From Pseudomonas sp. S09G 359 (GTDB taxonomy: Bacteria; Pseudomonadota; Gammaproteobacteria; Pseudomonadales; Pseudomonadaceae), in the NCBI RefSeq assembly GCF_002843605.1, contig NZ_CP025263.1:4741501-4805500 (forward strand): a stretch of 64,000 bases of DNA, in the 5' to 3' direction. A model generated the notes under the pieces. That model did not search any database. It saw only the letters and a program-made list of their open reading frames with translations, and had not been told where the DNA came from. Positions 16,696 to 27,300 of the stretch are shown here, piece by piece. Position 1 is the stretch's first letter. Each line of letters opens with the position of its first letter. The translations under genes and the position numbers were made by a program.

Positions 16696-19458
16696 ATGGA
16701 TGAAGACAGCAGCCCCCTACTCTCGCGAATGGTCAGTGACTCGTCACCGCCCGCCGAGGGTCAAAGAGACCTCAAGGACACCTTGCAGCAACTGAGCATC
16801 AACTCGGTATTCGACATTGCGCAACTGTCCGAGGGCGAGTTTGCCGAGCAGGTGGCCAGCCACCGCGACGTTGACGCCACGCGTTTGCACTTCAAGGCCT
16901 GCAGCGCCGCCGCACAGCTGGAAACACTGTTTCGTGAGCAACAGGTGTCGCCACCCCCGGGCGTCGGCGCGAAGCCCACCAGCGGCGTGACCTATAACGC
17001 GTTATTCAAAGAAGACTGGCAACAGTTTTGCGCCCCCGACTCCATCGCCGCCGTCGACTCGCCGGTGGCGTACCTCAGGGCACTCTATCTGTTTGCCATG
17101 CAACTGGAAAAACACGCCGACGCCGCAACGGCGACCCGTTTGGCCGAACGCCGCCCGGACCTCAAGGACCTGCTCATCGACCCACACAGCGTATCGGGCC
17201 AGCGCCCCATGCTGTCGATCATCAACCAGACCCTGCTCGATAACCTCGGCGTAGGTGATCAGAAAGGTGCCTGTCAGTTGTTGAGCGTGACCTGGTATCC
17301 GTTTTCCCTGCCCTACCACTTTCACCACCAACAGTGCCTGCTGGGGCTGGCTGAAAACACACTGTCGCTGGGCGAACTGAACTACCGGATCAGCCGCAGG
17401 CTGCCTGTGGCACGGCGGGATACGCACGCCTACGGCTACGTCACCGTCGACAATGACGACTTGCAACCGCTGCTGTCCGGCTTGAGCCCGGAGCAGCAGG
17501 CACTGCTCAAGCAACAGTTGGCAGGCTCGACCTATGACACGCAGCAAGTTCGGTCCTTTTATCGCGACTATTACAATTGGCGAGTGGACGCCGATCTGGC
17601 AGGCCCGGAAAAGGTCGCCGATTTCCTTAGCTGTACTGGCCTCAATGCCGGGCAATTGCAGGTACTGCTCGCGCAAACCACACACAAGCCGCGCCGATCG
17701 CCTCACTGCAAAACGGTCGCTGATATGGCATATGGGGCCGCGTTCATCAATGGCCCCGCCGGCACTGCGATCAGCCAGGGCGGCACCCACTCGGCCCGGC
17801 TGGTGAATCTCACGCTTGAGCGCTTCGATCGCCTGCAACGCATGACTCGCCTGCAGCGCTGGCTGGACATCCCGTTCGCCCAACTCGACACCCTGCTGGT
17901 CAGTGCCATGCGTTGCGAAGGTAAGGCCAACCCTGACCTGTTGATCACCCACAACACCCTGCGCGCGCTGGGCGTGTATCGGTACCTGAACAAACGCTAT
18001 GGGCTGCAAGCCGAAGAGTTTGCCGCGCTACTGCATCACCTGCCGGTCGATGCTTCGGGCGAGCGCGTGGCGTTATTCGACCAAGTGTTCAACCGTGCCG
18101 ACTCGGCGCTACCGCCGCTGTACCTGGATGGTCAGCCCTTTGATGCCACGACCCGGCAACAGCTGTGTGCCAGCCTCGGCCTGCAGGACTCGCCGACTTC
18201 GCTGCAACTGCTGATCGGCGCCGGCAAATCGCCCAAGCGCACCCTCGCCGCAATCAGCGGCCTTTATCGGCAAGCACGCGTCGCCCGGCTGTTTGGCCTG
18301 TCGATCATGGACTACAAGCATTTGCTGGAGTTGCTCAAGCACGGCGGCTATCAGCACCAAATACTCAAGCCGACGCTGCGCAACGCGTTGAAAGGCTCGC
18401 CGGATGTACTCGACGTGCTCATGCATCTGGACTGGGCAAGTCGCTGGATCAACGAAAATGGCAGCAGCCTTGAGCTGTTGCGCCATCAACTGCTGCTGCG
18501 GGAAACCGTGAGCCTGGACCCGGCCGTCGCCCTGCTGCTCAAGGCATTCACCAGCCATCCACAACGTGCCCTGTCAGACCTGCTCACCGACCACACATTT
18601 CCCACCCAAGCCGAGCATGACCCGGCGATTGATTGGGAAGCCACGATCCATAGCGCACTGCAGCGGATACGGCAGGGCAGATCACGCAATACCGCGCTCG
18701 ACCAAGTGCTCGCCACGCTTAAATTGGGTGGTCAGCGCGACAGCGTTTCCCAGGCCAAGCAAACCCTGCTGTCGATCCTGGCTTCGATCCAGCAGGATTT
18801 GCAGCCCCTGTATCTACGCCTCCAACAAACCCTGCAAAACCTGCCGCAGGAGCCTGGCAATCAAGCAAACCATGCGAAGTACGGGCAAGCCGATCACGTG
18901 CTGCGCCTGTTCCATCCGAGCACGGCAAGCGGTTCACCGCTGCACACCCTCAGTTACCTGGTGTTGTTGCTGCCGCACGCCGCAGACCTGCTGCAATTGC
19001 CCGTCAGCCGGCAGGCGTTGCACGCCTTGCTGGGCAACCCGCACTGGCTCAATGACGCCTATCACGCTGACGCCTTGCTTGAGCTGACCTTGCACAACGT
19101 GTTTTTGATGCAACAGTTCAAACACTGCATCGACCGTTATGGCGTATCGGAAGAGCAGCTTCTGGACTACCTCAAGCATGCCAACAACGCGCCCGCGACC
19201 GCGGATGCCGAAGCCAACAACCAATTGGCCCAACTGTTGGGCTGGAGCGCCAGTGAAATCGAGGCCTTGAGCCAGTCCTTGCAGCCCAAGCGCATCACCT
19301 CCATCGAACGCCTGGACTGGGTCCTGCGGTGCCGGCAAGCCAGCGCCGACACCGGCCTGTCCGCCAAGCAGCTGCTGGACCTCTGCCGCCTGAACAGCCA
19401 ATCGACATTCGAAGAGTGGCAGGCCGTCGGTGAAGCCGTCACCAGCACTCGCCAGTAA
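16696..19458 (+). CDS. Tc toxin TcA, N-terminal subunit (TcaA/TccA-like)
   Basis: A 920-residue protein corresponding to the front half of a Tc toxin A component, the receptor-binding, pore-forming syringe. The family region related to Salmonella SpvA/VRP1 is recognisable in the first 400 residues ([31 protein letters not shown]). It is followed by helical shell sequence such as [20 protein letters not shown]. In Photorhabdus tca and tcc loci TcA is likewise split in two. I use the ATG at 16696, preceded by AAGGA at 16679-16683, instead of the upstream 16636 alternative. There is no Sec signal, as usual for Tc proteins. The next gene starts 43 bp downstream with its own ribosome site. Confidence 0.88.
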   Translation: MDEDSSPLLSRMVSDSSPPAEGQRDLKDTLQQLSINSVFDIAQLSEGEFAEQVASHRDVDATRLHFKACSAAAQLETLFREQQVSPPPGVGAKPTSGVTYNALFKEDWQQFCAPDSIAAVDSPVAYLRALYLFAMQLEKHADAATATRLAERRPDLKDLLIDPHSVSGQRPMLSIINQTLLDNLGVGDQKGACQLLSVTWYPFSLPYHFHHQQCLLGLAENTLSLGELNYRISRRLPVARRDTHAYGYVTVDNDDLQPLLSGLSPEQQALLKQQLAGSTYDTQQVRSFYRDYYNWRVDADLAGPEKVADFLSCTGLNAGQLQVLLAQTTHKPRRSPHCKTVADMAYGAAFINGPAGTAISQGGTHSARLVNLTLERFDRLQRMTRLQRWLDIPFAQLDTLLVSAMRCEGKANPDLLITHNTLRALGVYRYLNKRYGLQAEEFAALLHHLPVDASGERVALFDQVFNRADSALPPLYLDGQPFDATTRQQLCASLGLQDSPTSLQLLIGAGKSPKRTLAAISGLYRQARVARLFGLSIMDYKHLLELLKHGGYQHQILKPTLRNALKGSPDVLDVLMHLDWASRWINENGSSLELLRHQLLLRETVSLDPAVALLLKAFTSHPQRALSDLLTDHTFPTQAEHDPAIDWEATIHSALQRIRQGRSRNTALDQVLATLKLGGQRDSVSQAKQTLLSILASIQQDLQPLYLRLQQTLQNLPQEPGNQANHAKYGQADHVLRLFHPSTASGSPLHTLSYLVLLLPHAADLLQLPVSRQALHALLGNPHWLNDAYHADALLELTLHNVFLMQQFKHCIDRYGVSEEQLLDYLKHANNAPATADAEANNQLAQLLGWSASEIEALSQSLQPKRITSIERLDWVLRCRQASADTGLSAKQLLDLCRLNSQSTFEEWQAVGEAVTSTRQ

Positions 19459-19501
19459 CACGCCATCGCAGCTCTCCCAACGACCTGTTCAAGGAATGAT
19501 C

Positions 19502-22500
19502 ATGTCTCACTCGCTCAATCAACGCCTCAACGAAAGCCTGCGTGATGCCATGCTGGCTTACTACCTGGCCCACAAAATACCCACCGCGCAAGCCGGCAAA
19601 ATCACCAACGCCGATGACCTCTACGAGTATTGGCTGCTCGATGTGCAAGTCAGCCAGGCAGTGCCCACCAGCCCCGTGGCCTGTGCAATTGCCAGCCTGC
19701 AGCAATACATCACGCGCATCCAGCTGGGCCTGGAGCCCGGCTATGAAACACAGGGCATGAGCCCAAAGCAGGACCAGATGTGGCGCGAACACCTGCACGC
19801 CTATCCGCTCTGGAGCGCCAGCCAGCAGCTGTGCTACCACCCGGCCAATTACCTGGACCCCACACTGCGCCGCGACAAGACCGACAGTTTTCAGCACCTG
19901 CAAAACGACCTGAGCCAATACCGCCTGCAAGCCGATACCGTGCTCACCGCCGTGCAAAGCTACCTGGGTCGCTTCGAGGAAATGGCCAATATCCGCACCC
20001 TCAACGGCTACATCGATGGCAATGCCTCTGAATTGCACACCAGCATTTATTACTTCGTCGGCAAATCCACCTCTGAAAAGGCCTATTACTGGCGCTCCCT
20101 GGACCTGTCCAAACGCTCATCCAGCGACGCCAAAAAGCCCTCGGTACAGGCCTGGTCGGACTGGAAGAAAATCAATCTGACCCTCTCCGACGACACGGCC
20201 GAGCAGAGCATCCGACCGGTGTTCATGAATAACCGCCTGTATCTGATCTGGGCCGAATGCGTCAAACCCGAACCCGTGCGCAACGTCGCGACGCCCGACA
20301 CCCAGCTCGATACAAAAGACCACCTGCATGATTGGTTCGCCAGCCACTACGTCAAATTTCGCCTTAACTTTTCCTACAAAAAATACGATGACACCTGGAG
20401 CGCACCCAAGGCCTGCATCAATCAGTACTGTGCCACCGAAGAGGTCAATACCGCGTCTATCGCGCTGCTGAAGGCCATCACCCAAACGGTGGCGATTGTC
20501 GATGCCGAGTCGCCGGCCAGGCTATTCCTGGGCGTGCATGCGCCCATGCACACTGATCCGCAACGGCAGCAGCACTTCACCGGCAAGTTTTTCCAGGCGG
20601 TCTATCTCGACCAGCACTTCAATGTAACCACCGCCGCTGACGGAGGCAGCCCTGAGCGTTATAAAGTGTTGCCAGGGTCTGACCTAGCGCAGGAAATCAG
20701 CCGACTGGTGGAAGTCCTGGACGTTAACGAGCGTAGAAAAGTGCAGAGTGTCATCAGCGGAAAAGTGGATAACCACACCGGCTACTACAGCGAGTTACTG
20801 CCTGGCAGTGCGCGACAATACTTCACGTTCTTCGGCTATAAAAACCCGGGAGACTTGCAGTTCAAGATCACCCCTTATACCCAGCGCGACATCACGATAG
20901 CCCGGCAACAGGCGCCTTTTTCAGAGGAGAATCACTGGAATTTTGAAAGCAAGCAACACGACATCAACGATATAGAAACAGGCGCTTTCACCTTTGATTC
21001 AACCACCAACGATTTGATCATCACGTCGACACTAAAATCCAGCTTCGTCCAAACCTACAGTATTACCCTGGAAAAAGATGGTCTTACCATCGTATTAAAA
21101 ACCAAGCCACTCGCCGATCCAACTGCCATGCAGTTCGAACTGGGCAGTGGCTCAATCATCATCGACAAAAGAGATGATTATCAAGCCAGCCTGTATGCGC
21201 TGTATTTCAGAAATACGCTCACCCAAGAAACGTTTCCCAATTTCGTACACGACAAAGACAGGCCATTAATCACCATAAAAAAAGCCTCAGACAATTCAAA
21301 GCAATCCTCTCTGGAAGGCACCTTCGTTGACCGATTGGCGTTGATGCACCTCTATGCCCACATGCATAGCCCTATCGAAGTTATCCTTACTCGCTACCAA
21401 AGTTACAGGAACGAGGAGAACAATAACCAACAGGAGTTGCATCAACAAAACTTCTTCTCGGGAAAGGACGTCTCCGTCGTTCCCTCACAACTGCGCGCTT
21501 ACAAACACGTCATCATGAGCAGCAACTTCAGTGGCTATGAAGTCACCAAAATCATTGACGCCAACTCGAACCAAATCCTCAACTTTCAGGACGCCGCACT
21601 CGACAGCCTGGCAGGCTCAAGTCCCGAGTTACCGGCTAAACATAGCGTCACCGCACATATTCCAGTACCGGACAGCACAACGGATACAACCCTCACACTG
21701 ATCCACGGGGTGTTGTGCTTCGGAGTTGAAGAAAGTGAATCAAAAGTCCTTGGCTATGCACTCAAGGCGATCACTCTGAAGGTAGCGCCCAGAACCCGCG
21801 GAATCCAGCTTACCCAGCAACGTGCGCCGAGCATTACAACGCTTGCCTCACCACCACTGGGTATCGCCGAATTCATTGATTTCTCCACCAGCACACTGGT
21901 CAAGGACCCACCGGCCCCCATTCGCTTGAACACCTGCTTCGCCGGCAAGCTGGTAGACGCCGCCAGCATCAGCCTTGAACATTTGTACTCGTTTAGTCCA
22001 AAACGATGGAAAGAGCCCCCGCTGGCCGCCCAGGGAGCAGCCGATGACATCGACTTCAACGGGGCCAACGGCAAGTACTTCTGGGAGTTGTTCCTGTACG
22101 TGCCCTGGCTGATTGCCCATCGCCTGAACCAGGAACAACAGTATGTGGAGGCCCAGGCGTGGCTCAAATATGTCTTCGACCCCGGGCGCAATGCCGCCGC
22201 CAACAGTGATCGCCCGGCCTATTGGGGGTTCAGCGAATTGACCCGGGACACCCGTGGCAATGGCGAAGTCGACAGCGACCCGCATCACTCGGCGCTGGCG
22301 GCCCCGGTACACTTTCGTAAAGCGGTCTACCAGTTCTACCTCGATATCCTGCTCAATCGCGGCGACGCCGCTTACCGGCAACTCACCGCCGACAGCCTGA
22401 CGCAAGCCAAGCTCTGGTATACCCGCGCCCATCAACTGCTGGAGTCGCGGCCGACGATCACCCGCGTGGAACCCTGGGCGAGCATCACCCTGGAAAAGCT

Positions 22501-24319
22501 GGCAAAGAACCAATCCAAAGCCCTGCGACAGCTCGAGCGGCAAGCCCCGTCCGTCAACGAAAACCGCCCGATCAATGGTCTCTCGCTGCCGTTTCTGACC
22601 GACACCGACGACCTCTGCCTGCCCTTCAACCCGGACCTTGTCGCGCGCTGGGACAAGCTGGAAAGCCGCCTGCACAACTTGCGATACAACCTGGATATCA
22701 GCGGCAAACCGCTGCGCCTGCCGCTCTACGCTCCGCCGCTGTCGCCCCACAGGCTGCTGGCCAGCCAAGGCAAAGGCGCGCTGGGCCAGGATGGCTTCGG
22801 TGCGTTGCCCCCGGCACCACTGAGCCACTATCGGTTCCAGGTGATGCTCAGCCACGCCAAAGACGCCACCGATACGCTGATTCAATTCGGCAACACGATG
22901 CTCAGCCTCAATGAACGCAAGGAACAGGCTGAACTCCTGGAGCTGCAACAACAGCAAGCCTGGGACCTGGCCAACATCATCGTCAGCCAACAGCAGCAGG
23001 CACTGCGCATTGACGAAAAGAACCGCGAAACCCTCGAGGCCGGCCGCCAGATCATCGAAGGCCGGGCCCACTACTACGAACGCCAACTGGCCGAAGGGGT
23101 CAGCAGTGCAGAAGCCCAGGCTGGACTGCTGTACCTGCGCAGCGCCGGCTTCGAGGCGGCGGCCGCCGTGGCTGGCGCCGCGGCGGGGGTTGCGATGCTG
23201 GCGCCGAATATTGTCGGCATGTCGGTAGGCGGCTCGCGCTGGGAAGGCCCCTTCCATGCCACCCAAGCCTTGGCCCAAGGCGCCGCGACCGCCTTGCGCA
23301 GCAGCGCCGCCGACCTGGACCGCACCGAGCAATTCAACCGGCGGGCGCAAGAGTGGGCCCATGCCCGGGACCAGGCGCACCTCGAACTGGCGCAGATCGC
23401 CGTGCAGAAACAGGCCTACGCCGAACAGGAGAAAGCCACCCGCCTGCAATTACGCCTGGCGCAGACGTCCCTGGCGCAGGCCTGGTCCAGCTACCAGTTG
23501 CTGACCAAGCGCTTTTCCAAGGCGCGCCTCTATGATTGGGTCAATGCACAGCTCGGCCAGTTTTTCTACCAGGCCTATGACCTGTGCCTGTCCCTGTGCC
23601 AGGCGACCGAAGCCAGCTGGCGCTATGAGATGGCCGATTTCGAACGCACATTTATCAACCCCGGCGCCTGGAACAACAGTTATCGCGGCTACCTGGCGGG
23701 CGAGGCATTGAAACTGTCGCTGCTCAATATGAACAGGGACTACCTGCACCATCACGTGCGCGACCTGGAGATCGTCAAGACACTGTCCCTGCGTCATCGC
23801 CTCAGCGACTGTGAGGTCACAAGCTTGGGCGCTGCCGATGGCACGGATCCGCCAGATCCGTGGGCCCAGCATAAAAAAAACCTGGTTGAAAAAGGCATGC
23901 TCAGCTTCAAGTTGACCAAAGCCCTGTTCGACCAGGACTACCCCGGCCAGGTGCTTCGGCGCATCAAGAGCATCAGCCTGTCTCTGCCGGCGACACTCGG
24001 CCCTTATGAAGACGTGAGGGCAATCCTGACGCAAACCAGCAACCAGATCGAACTGCCCACCGGCGCGGCGCTCAAGGACATCCGGGCAAACCAGCAAATC
24101 GCCCTCTCCACCGGCCTGGATGACAACGGCCTGTTCACACTGATGTTCGAGGGTAATGATCGCTATCTGCCCTTCGAGTACACCGGCGCGATTTCCGACT
24201 GGAACCTGGCGTTCCCCGAACCGGCTCGGCAAAAGGTGCTGCTCGAATCGATCAACGATATCGTTATTCATGTGCGCTACACCGCCAGGGCCGCAGCGGC
24301 CAGCGGTGGCCGTCGATGA
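19502..24319 (+). CDS. Tc toxin TcA, C-terminal subunit (TcaB/TccB-like)
   Basis: A 1605-residue protein forming the rear half of TcA. It begins with the linker/neuraminidase-like region (HPANYLDPTLRR near residue 115; RPVFMNNRLYLIWAE near 240). A variable receptor-binding-like middle follows. Residues about 1130-1380 are a long coiled-coil, alanine-rich segment that would build the translocation channel. The C-terminal TcB-binding domain ends at the coupling site with the next gene. AAGGA at 19491-19495 sets the ATG at 19502. The middle (about 20650-21850) is distinctly A+T-rich: bases 20941-21000 hold 24 G/C of 60, against 36 of 60 at 22321-22380. This suggests domain exchange. The stop overlaps the next ATG. 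Confidence 0.88.
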   Translation: MSHSLNQRLNESLRDAMLAYYLAHKIPTAQAGKITNADDLYEYWLLDVQVSQAVPTSPVACAIASLQQYITRIQLGLEPGYETQGMSPKQDQMWREHLHAYPLWSASQQLCYHPANYLDPTLRRDKTDSFQHLQNDLSQYRLQADTVLTAVQSYLGRFEEMANIRTLNGYIDGNASELHTSIYYFVGKSTSEKAYYWRSLDLSKRSSSDAKKPSVQAWSDWKKINLTLSDDTAEQSIRPVFMNNRLYLIWAECVKPEPVRNVATPDTQLDTKDHLHDWFASHYVKFRLNFSYKKYDDTWSAPKACINQYCATEEVNTASIALLKAITQTVAIVDAESPARLFLGVHAPMHTDPQRQQHFTGKFFQAVYLDQHFNVTTAADGGSPERYKVLPGSDLAQEISRLVEVLDVNERRKVQSVISGKVDNHTGYYSELLPGSARQYFTFFGYKNPGDLQFKITPYTQRDITIARQQAPFSEENHWNFESKQHDINDIETGAFTFDSTTNDLIITSTLKSSFVQTYSITLEKDGLTIVLKTKPLADPTAMQFELGSGSIIIDKRDDYQASLYALYFRNTLTQETFPNFVHDKDRPLITIKKASDNSKQSSLEGTFVDRLALMHLYAHMHSPIEVILTRYQSYRNEENNNQQELHQQNFFSGKDVSVVPSQLRAYKHVIMSSNFSGYEVTKIIDANSNQILNFQDAALDSLAGSSPELPAKHSVTAHIPVPDSTTDTTLTLIHGVLCFGVEESESKVLGYALKAITLKVAPRTRGIQLTQQRAPSITTLASPPLGIAEFIDFSTSTLVKDPPAPIRLNTCFAGKLVDAASISLEHLYSFSPKRWKEPPLAAQGAADDIDFNGANGKYFWELFLYVPWLIAHRLNQEQQYVEAQAWLKYVFDPGRNAAANSDRPAYWGFSELTRDTRGNGEVDSDPHHSALAAPVHFRKAVYQFYLDILLNRGDAAYRQLTADSLTQAKLWYTRAHQLLESRPTITRVEPWASITLEKLAKNQSKALRQLERQAPSVNENRPINGLSLPFLTDTDDLCLPFNPDLVARWDKLESRLHNLRYNLDISGKPLRLPLYAPPLSPHRLLASQGKGALGQDGFGALPPAPLSHYRFQVMLSHAKDATDTLIQFGNTMLSLNERKEQAELLELQQQQAWDLANIIVSQQQQALRIDEKNRETLEAGRQIIEGRAHYYERQLAEGVSSAEAQAGLLYLRSAGFEAAAAVAGAAAGVAMLAPNIVGMSVGGSRWEGPFHATQALAQGAATALRSSAADLDRTEQFNRRAQEWAHARDQAHLELAQIAVQKQAYAEQEKATRLQLRLAQTSLAQAWSSYQLLTKRFSKARLYDWVNAQLGQFFYQAYDLCLSLCQATEASWRYEMADFERTFINPGAWNNSYRGYLAGEALKLSLLNMNRDYLHHHVRDLEIVKTLSLRHRLSDCEVTSLGAADGTDPPDPWAQHKKNLVEKGMLSFKLTKALFDQDYPGQVLRRIKSISLSLPATLGPYEDVRAILTQTSNQIELPTGAALKDIRANQQIALSTGLDDNGLFTLMFEGNDRYLPFEYTGAISDWNLAFPEPARQKVLLESINDIVIHVRYTARAAAASGGRR

Positions 24320-27300
24320 ACCGCGCCCAGGACAAATCGCCGATCAATGCCCCCGCACTGCCAGAGGGCGGCGCGTCGATTCAAGGCAGTGGCAAGGATT
24401 GGGGCGATGTCGGCTTCAACGGCGGTGCCTCGCTGGAGTTCCCCCTGCCCGTCTCGCCTGCACGCGGTTTCACCCCCGCGATGACGCTGGTGTATCACAG
24501 CGCCGCCGGCAACAGCCCCTTCGGCCTCGGCTGGACGGTGCCGGTCAACGCCATCAGCCGGCGCACCTCCCATGGCGTACCGGCCTATACCGCCGACGAC
24601 CGTTTCATCGGCCCGGATGGGCAGTTGCTGTTACCCGACGAACCGGCTCGCTTGGAGCCAGGCACGGGCTACTCCGTGACACGCTACCAGCCCAGGGTCG
24701 AACGTGATTTCGATCGGCTCGAACGCTGCCAATCGGCAACCGACCCCAGCGGGTTCTGGCGGGTTCATGCGGCGGACGGCAGCCAGCACCTGTACGGCAA
24801 AACCAACGCCGCGCGGATCACCGACCCGGACCAGCCACACCACATCGCGCAGTGGCTGTTGCAGGAGAGCCTGAGTGCCCGCGGCGAGCACATTTACTAT
24901 CACTACGAACCGGAAACCGAGACGGCTCGCTACCCACGCGACTGCCGCGCCCAACGCTACCTGATAAAGGTCTGCTACGGGCATTTCACCGCCAGGGCCG
25001 AAGAGCGCCTGTACCTGCTGGACACCGACGATGCCTTGTCCAAAGGCTGGCACTTCCAGTTGCTATTCGATTACGGGCAACGCACCACGGCCCTCGACCA
25101 GGTGCCGCCCTACGCCATAGACACCCCCTGGCCCCTGCGCGAGGACGCGTTTTCCAGCTTCGCCGACGGCTTTGAACGGCGCACCTTGCGCCTGTGTCGC
25201 CAGGTGTTGTTGTTCCACCACTTTCCCGGCGAGCCGCAGATGGGCCACGCGCCGGTGCTGGTCAGGCGTGTGGTGCTGGAGCACCACCGCGTGCGCAATG
25301 GCCTGAACCTGCTGCACGCCATCCACGAACAAGCCATCGACGCCCAGGGCGTGATCAGCAGCCTGCCCCCGCAGGAATGCCTCTATCAAAATGCCGCCCT
25401 GAAGCTTGAGCCCGCGCGGTTTCAACGCCTGGCCGACTTCCCCGGCCTGAACGACGGCCAGCGCTATCACTTGGTCGACCTCTATGGCGAAGGGCTGCCG
25501 GGGCTGCTGTATCGCTCCGACAAGGCCTGGTACTACCGGGAACCGCAACGCGCTGAAGCCGGCAACGCAGATGAGGTGAGCTACGCGGCGGCGCGGGAAA
25601 TCCCCGCCGTCCCCATGGCCGACAGCGCCGATCACATGCACCCGCAACTGGCCGATGTCACCGGTAATGGGCGCATTGACTGGGTCATTGGCCGACCAGG
25701 CTTCAGTGGTTTCTTCAGTTTGAGCGCGCAGTTGGATTGGTCCGGTTTTATCCCGTTCGACGCCTTCCCCATGGAGTACTTCCACCCCGACGCGGTTTTT
25801 GGTGACCTGATGGGTGGCGGTTTCAACGACCTGGCGCTGGTAGGGCCGCGCAGCGTGCGCCTGTATGCCAACCGCCAGCAGGCCGGGTTCGCCCCCGGTG
25901 TCGATATCCCCCATACACACGCTGACGACACGCTGCCGACCCTGTCCCACTCACCCCATGAATGGGTCGGTTTCAGTGATGTGCTTGGCAGTGGCCAGCA
26001 GCATCTGGTGCGCATCCGCCATAACCAGCTGATGTGCTGGCCCAACCTGGGACGAGGCCGGTTCGGCAAAGGTTTTGTGATGGCTAGCCTGCCCTTCAAC
26101 CCGGCCACGTTCGACGCCACCCACATACGCCTGGCAGACCTGGACGGCATTGGCGGCGCCGACCTGCTGTACCTGATGCCGGGGGAGCTGCGGGTTTTCA
26201 GCAACCTCGCCGGCAACCGCTTCGACACCACACCCCAAGTGCTGGCATGGCCGCAAGGCGTGCGGCATGACGCACTCTGCCAGATCAGCCTGGCTGACCT
26301 GAACGGCCTGGGCTGCCCCAGCCTGATCGTCAGCGTCCTGTACGAACACCCACGCCATTGGCGCTACGACTTTTTCGACGAGCGACCCAGCCTGCTCATC
26401 TACACCACCAACAACCTCGGTGCCCAGGCAAAAGTGCGCTACCGCAGCAGCGCCCAGGAGTGGTTGGATGAAAAAAAACAGCAGCGCGCTCAAGGCAGGC
26501 GCGCCATCAGTCACTCGCCGTTGGCCATCCCACTGGTGTGCCGCCAGACTCTCCACGACGAAATAAACAACAGCACCCTGACCCGGCATTTCAGCTACCG
26601 GCAGGCGTATTACAACGCCACCGAGCGCGCGTTCCAGGGCTTCGGCCTGATCCTTCAGAGCGAAACCGAGCGCGCGCCTGGCGACGCATCTGACAGGGCT
26701 GGCACCTTGAGCAAACGCTGGTTTCATACCGGCCAGGCCCTGGACATGCCAACCGAAGGCTACAACCTGCATGACCCAGAGGCGCCCCGCCTGGGTAAAA
26801 CCCTGCTATGCCGACACCGCGCCCCCGCACAACCGCAGCCCACCGACCACGTCGATGTGCCGTTGCCCACCCCCGCCGCACAAACCCTGCGGGATGCGGC
26901 CTACGCGCTCAAAGGCGCGTTGTTGCGCCACGAAGTCTTCGCCGGCGACACGGCGCAGGGCGTGCCGTTTTCCGTGCAGCAACATCGCTACCTGGTACGC
27001 CAGCTGGCCGCCGCGGCCGACTCACAACCCTGGGCACGCATGCTGGTAGTGACCGTGGAAAGCATCGACTACCGGTATGAACAGGTGCCCGACGACCCTG
27101 TAGTCACCCATCAGCTCAACCTGCGCTGGGATGGGTTTGGCCACCTGGTCCATAGCGTCAGCGTGCACCTGGCACGACGCAAGGCCGCCAGCGATGCCGC
27201 GCCGGCTGCACTGGCCGATGCCGCTCAACAACAGTGGTGGCGCGACAGCCATGACCCGGCGCAGCAAACCCACTATCTGAACGAGACCCTGACGCAGTGG

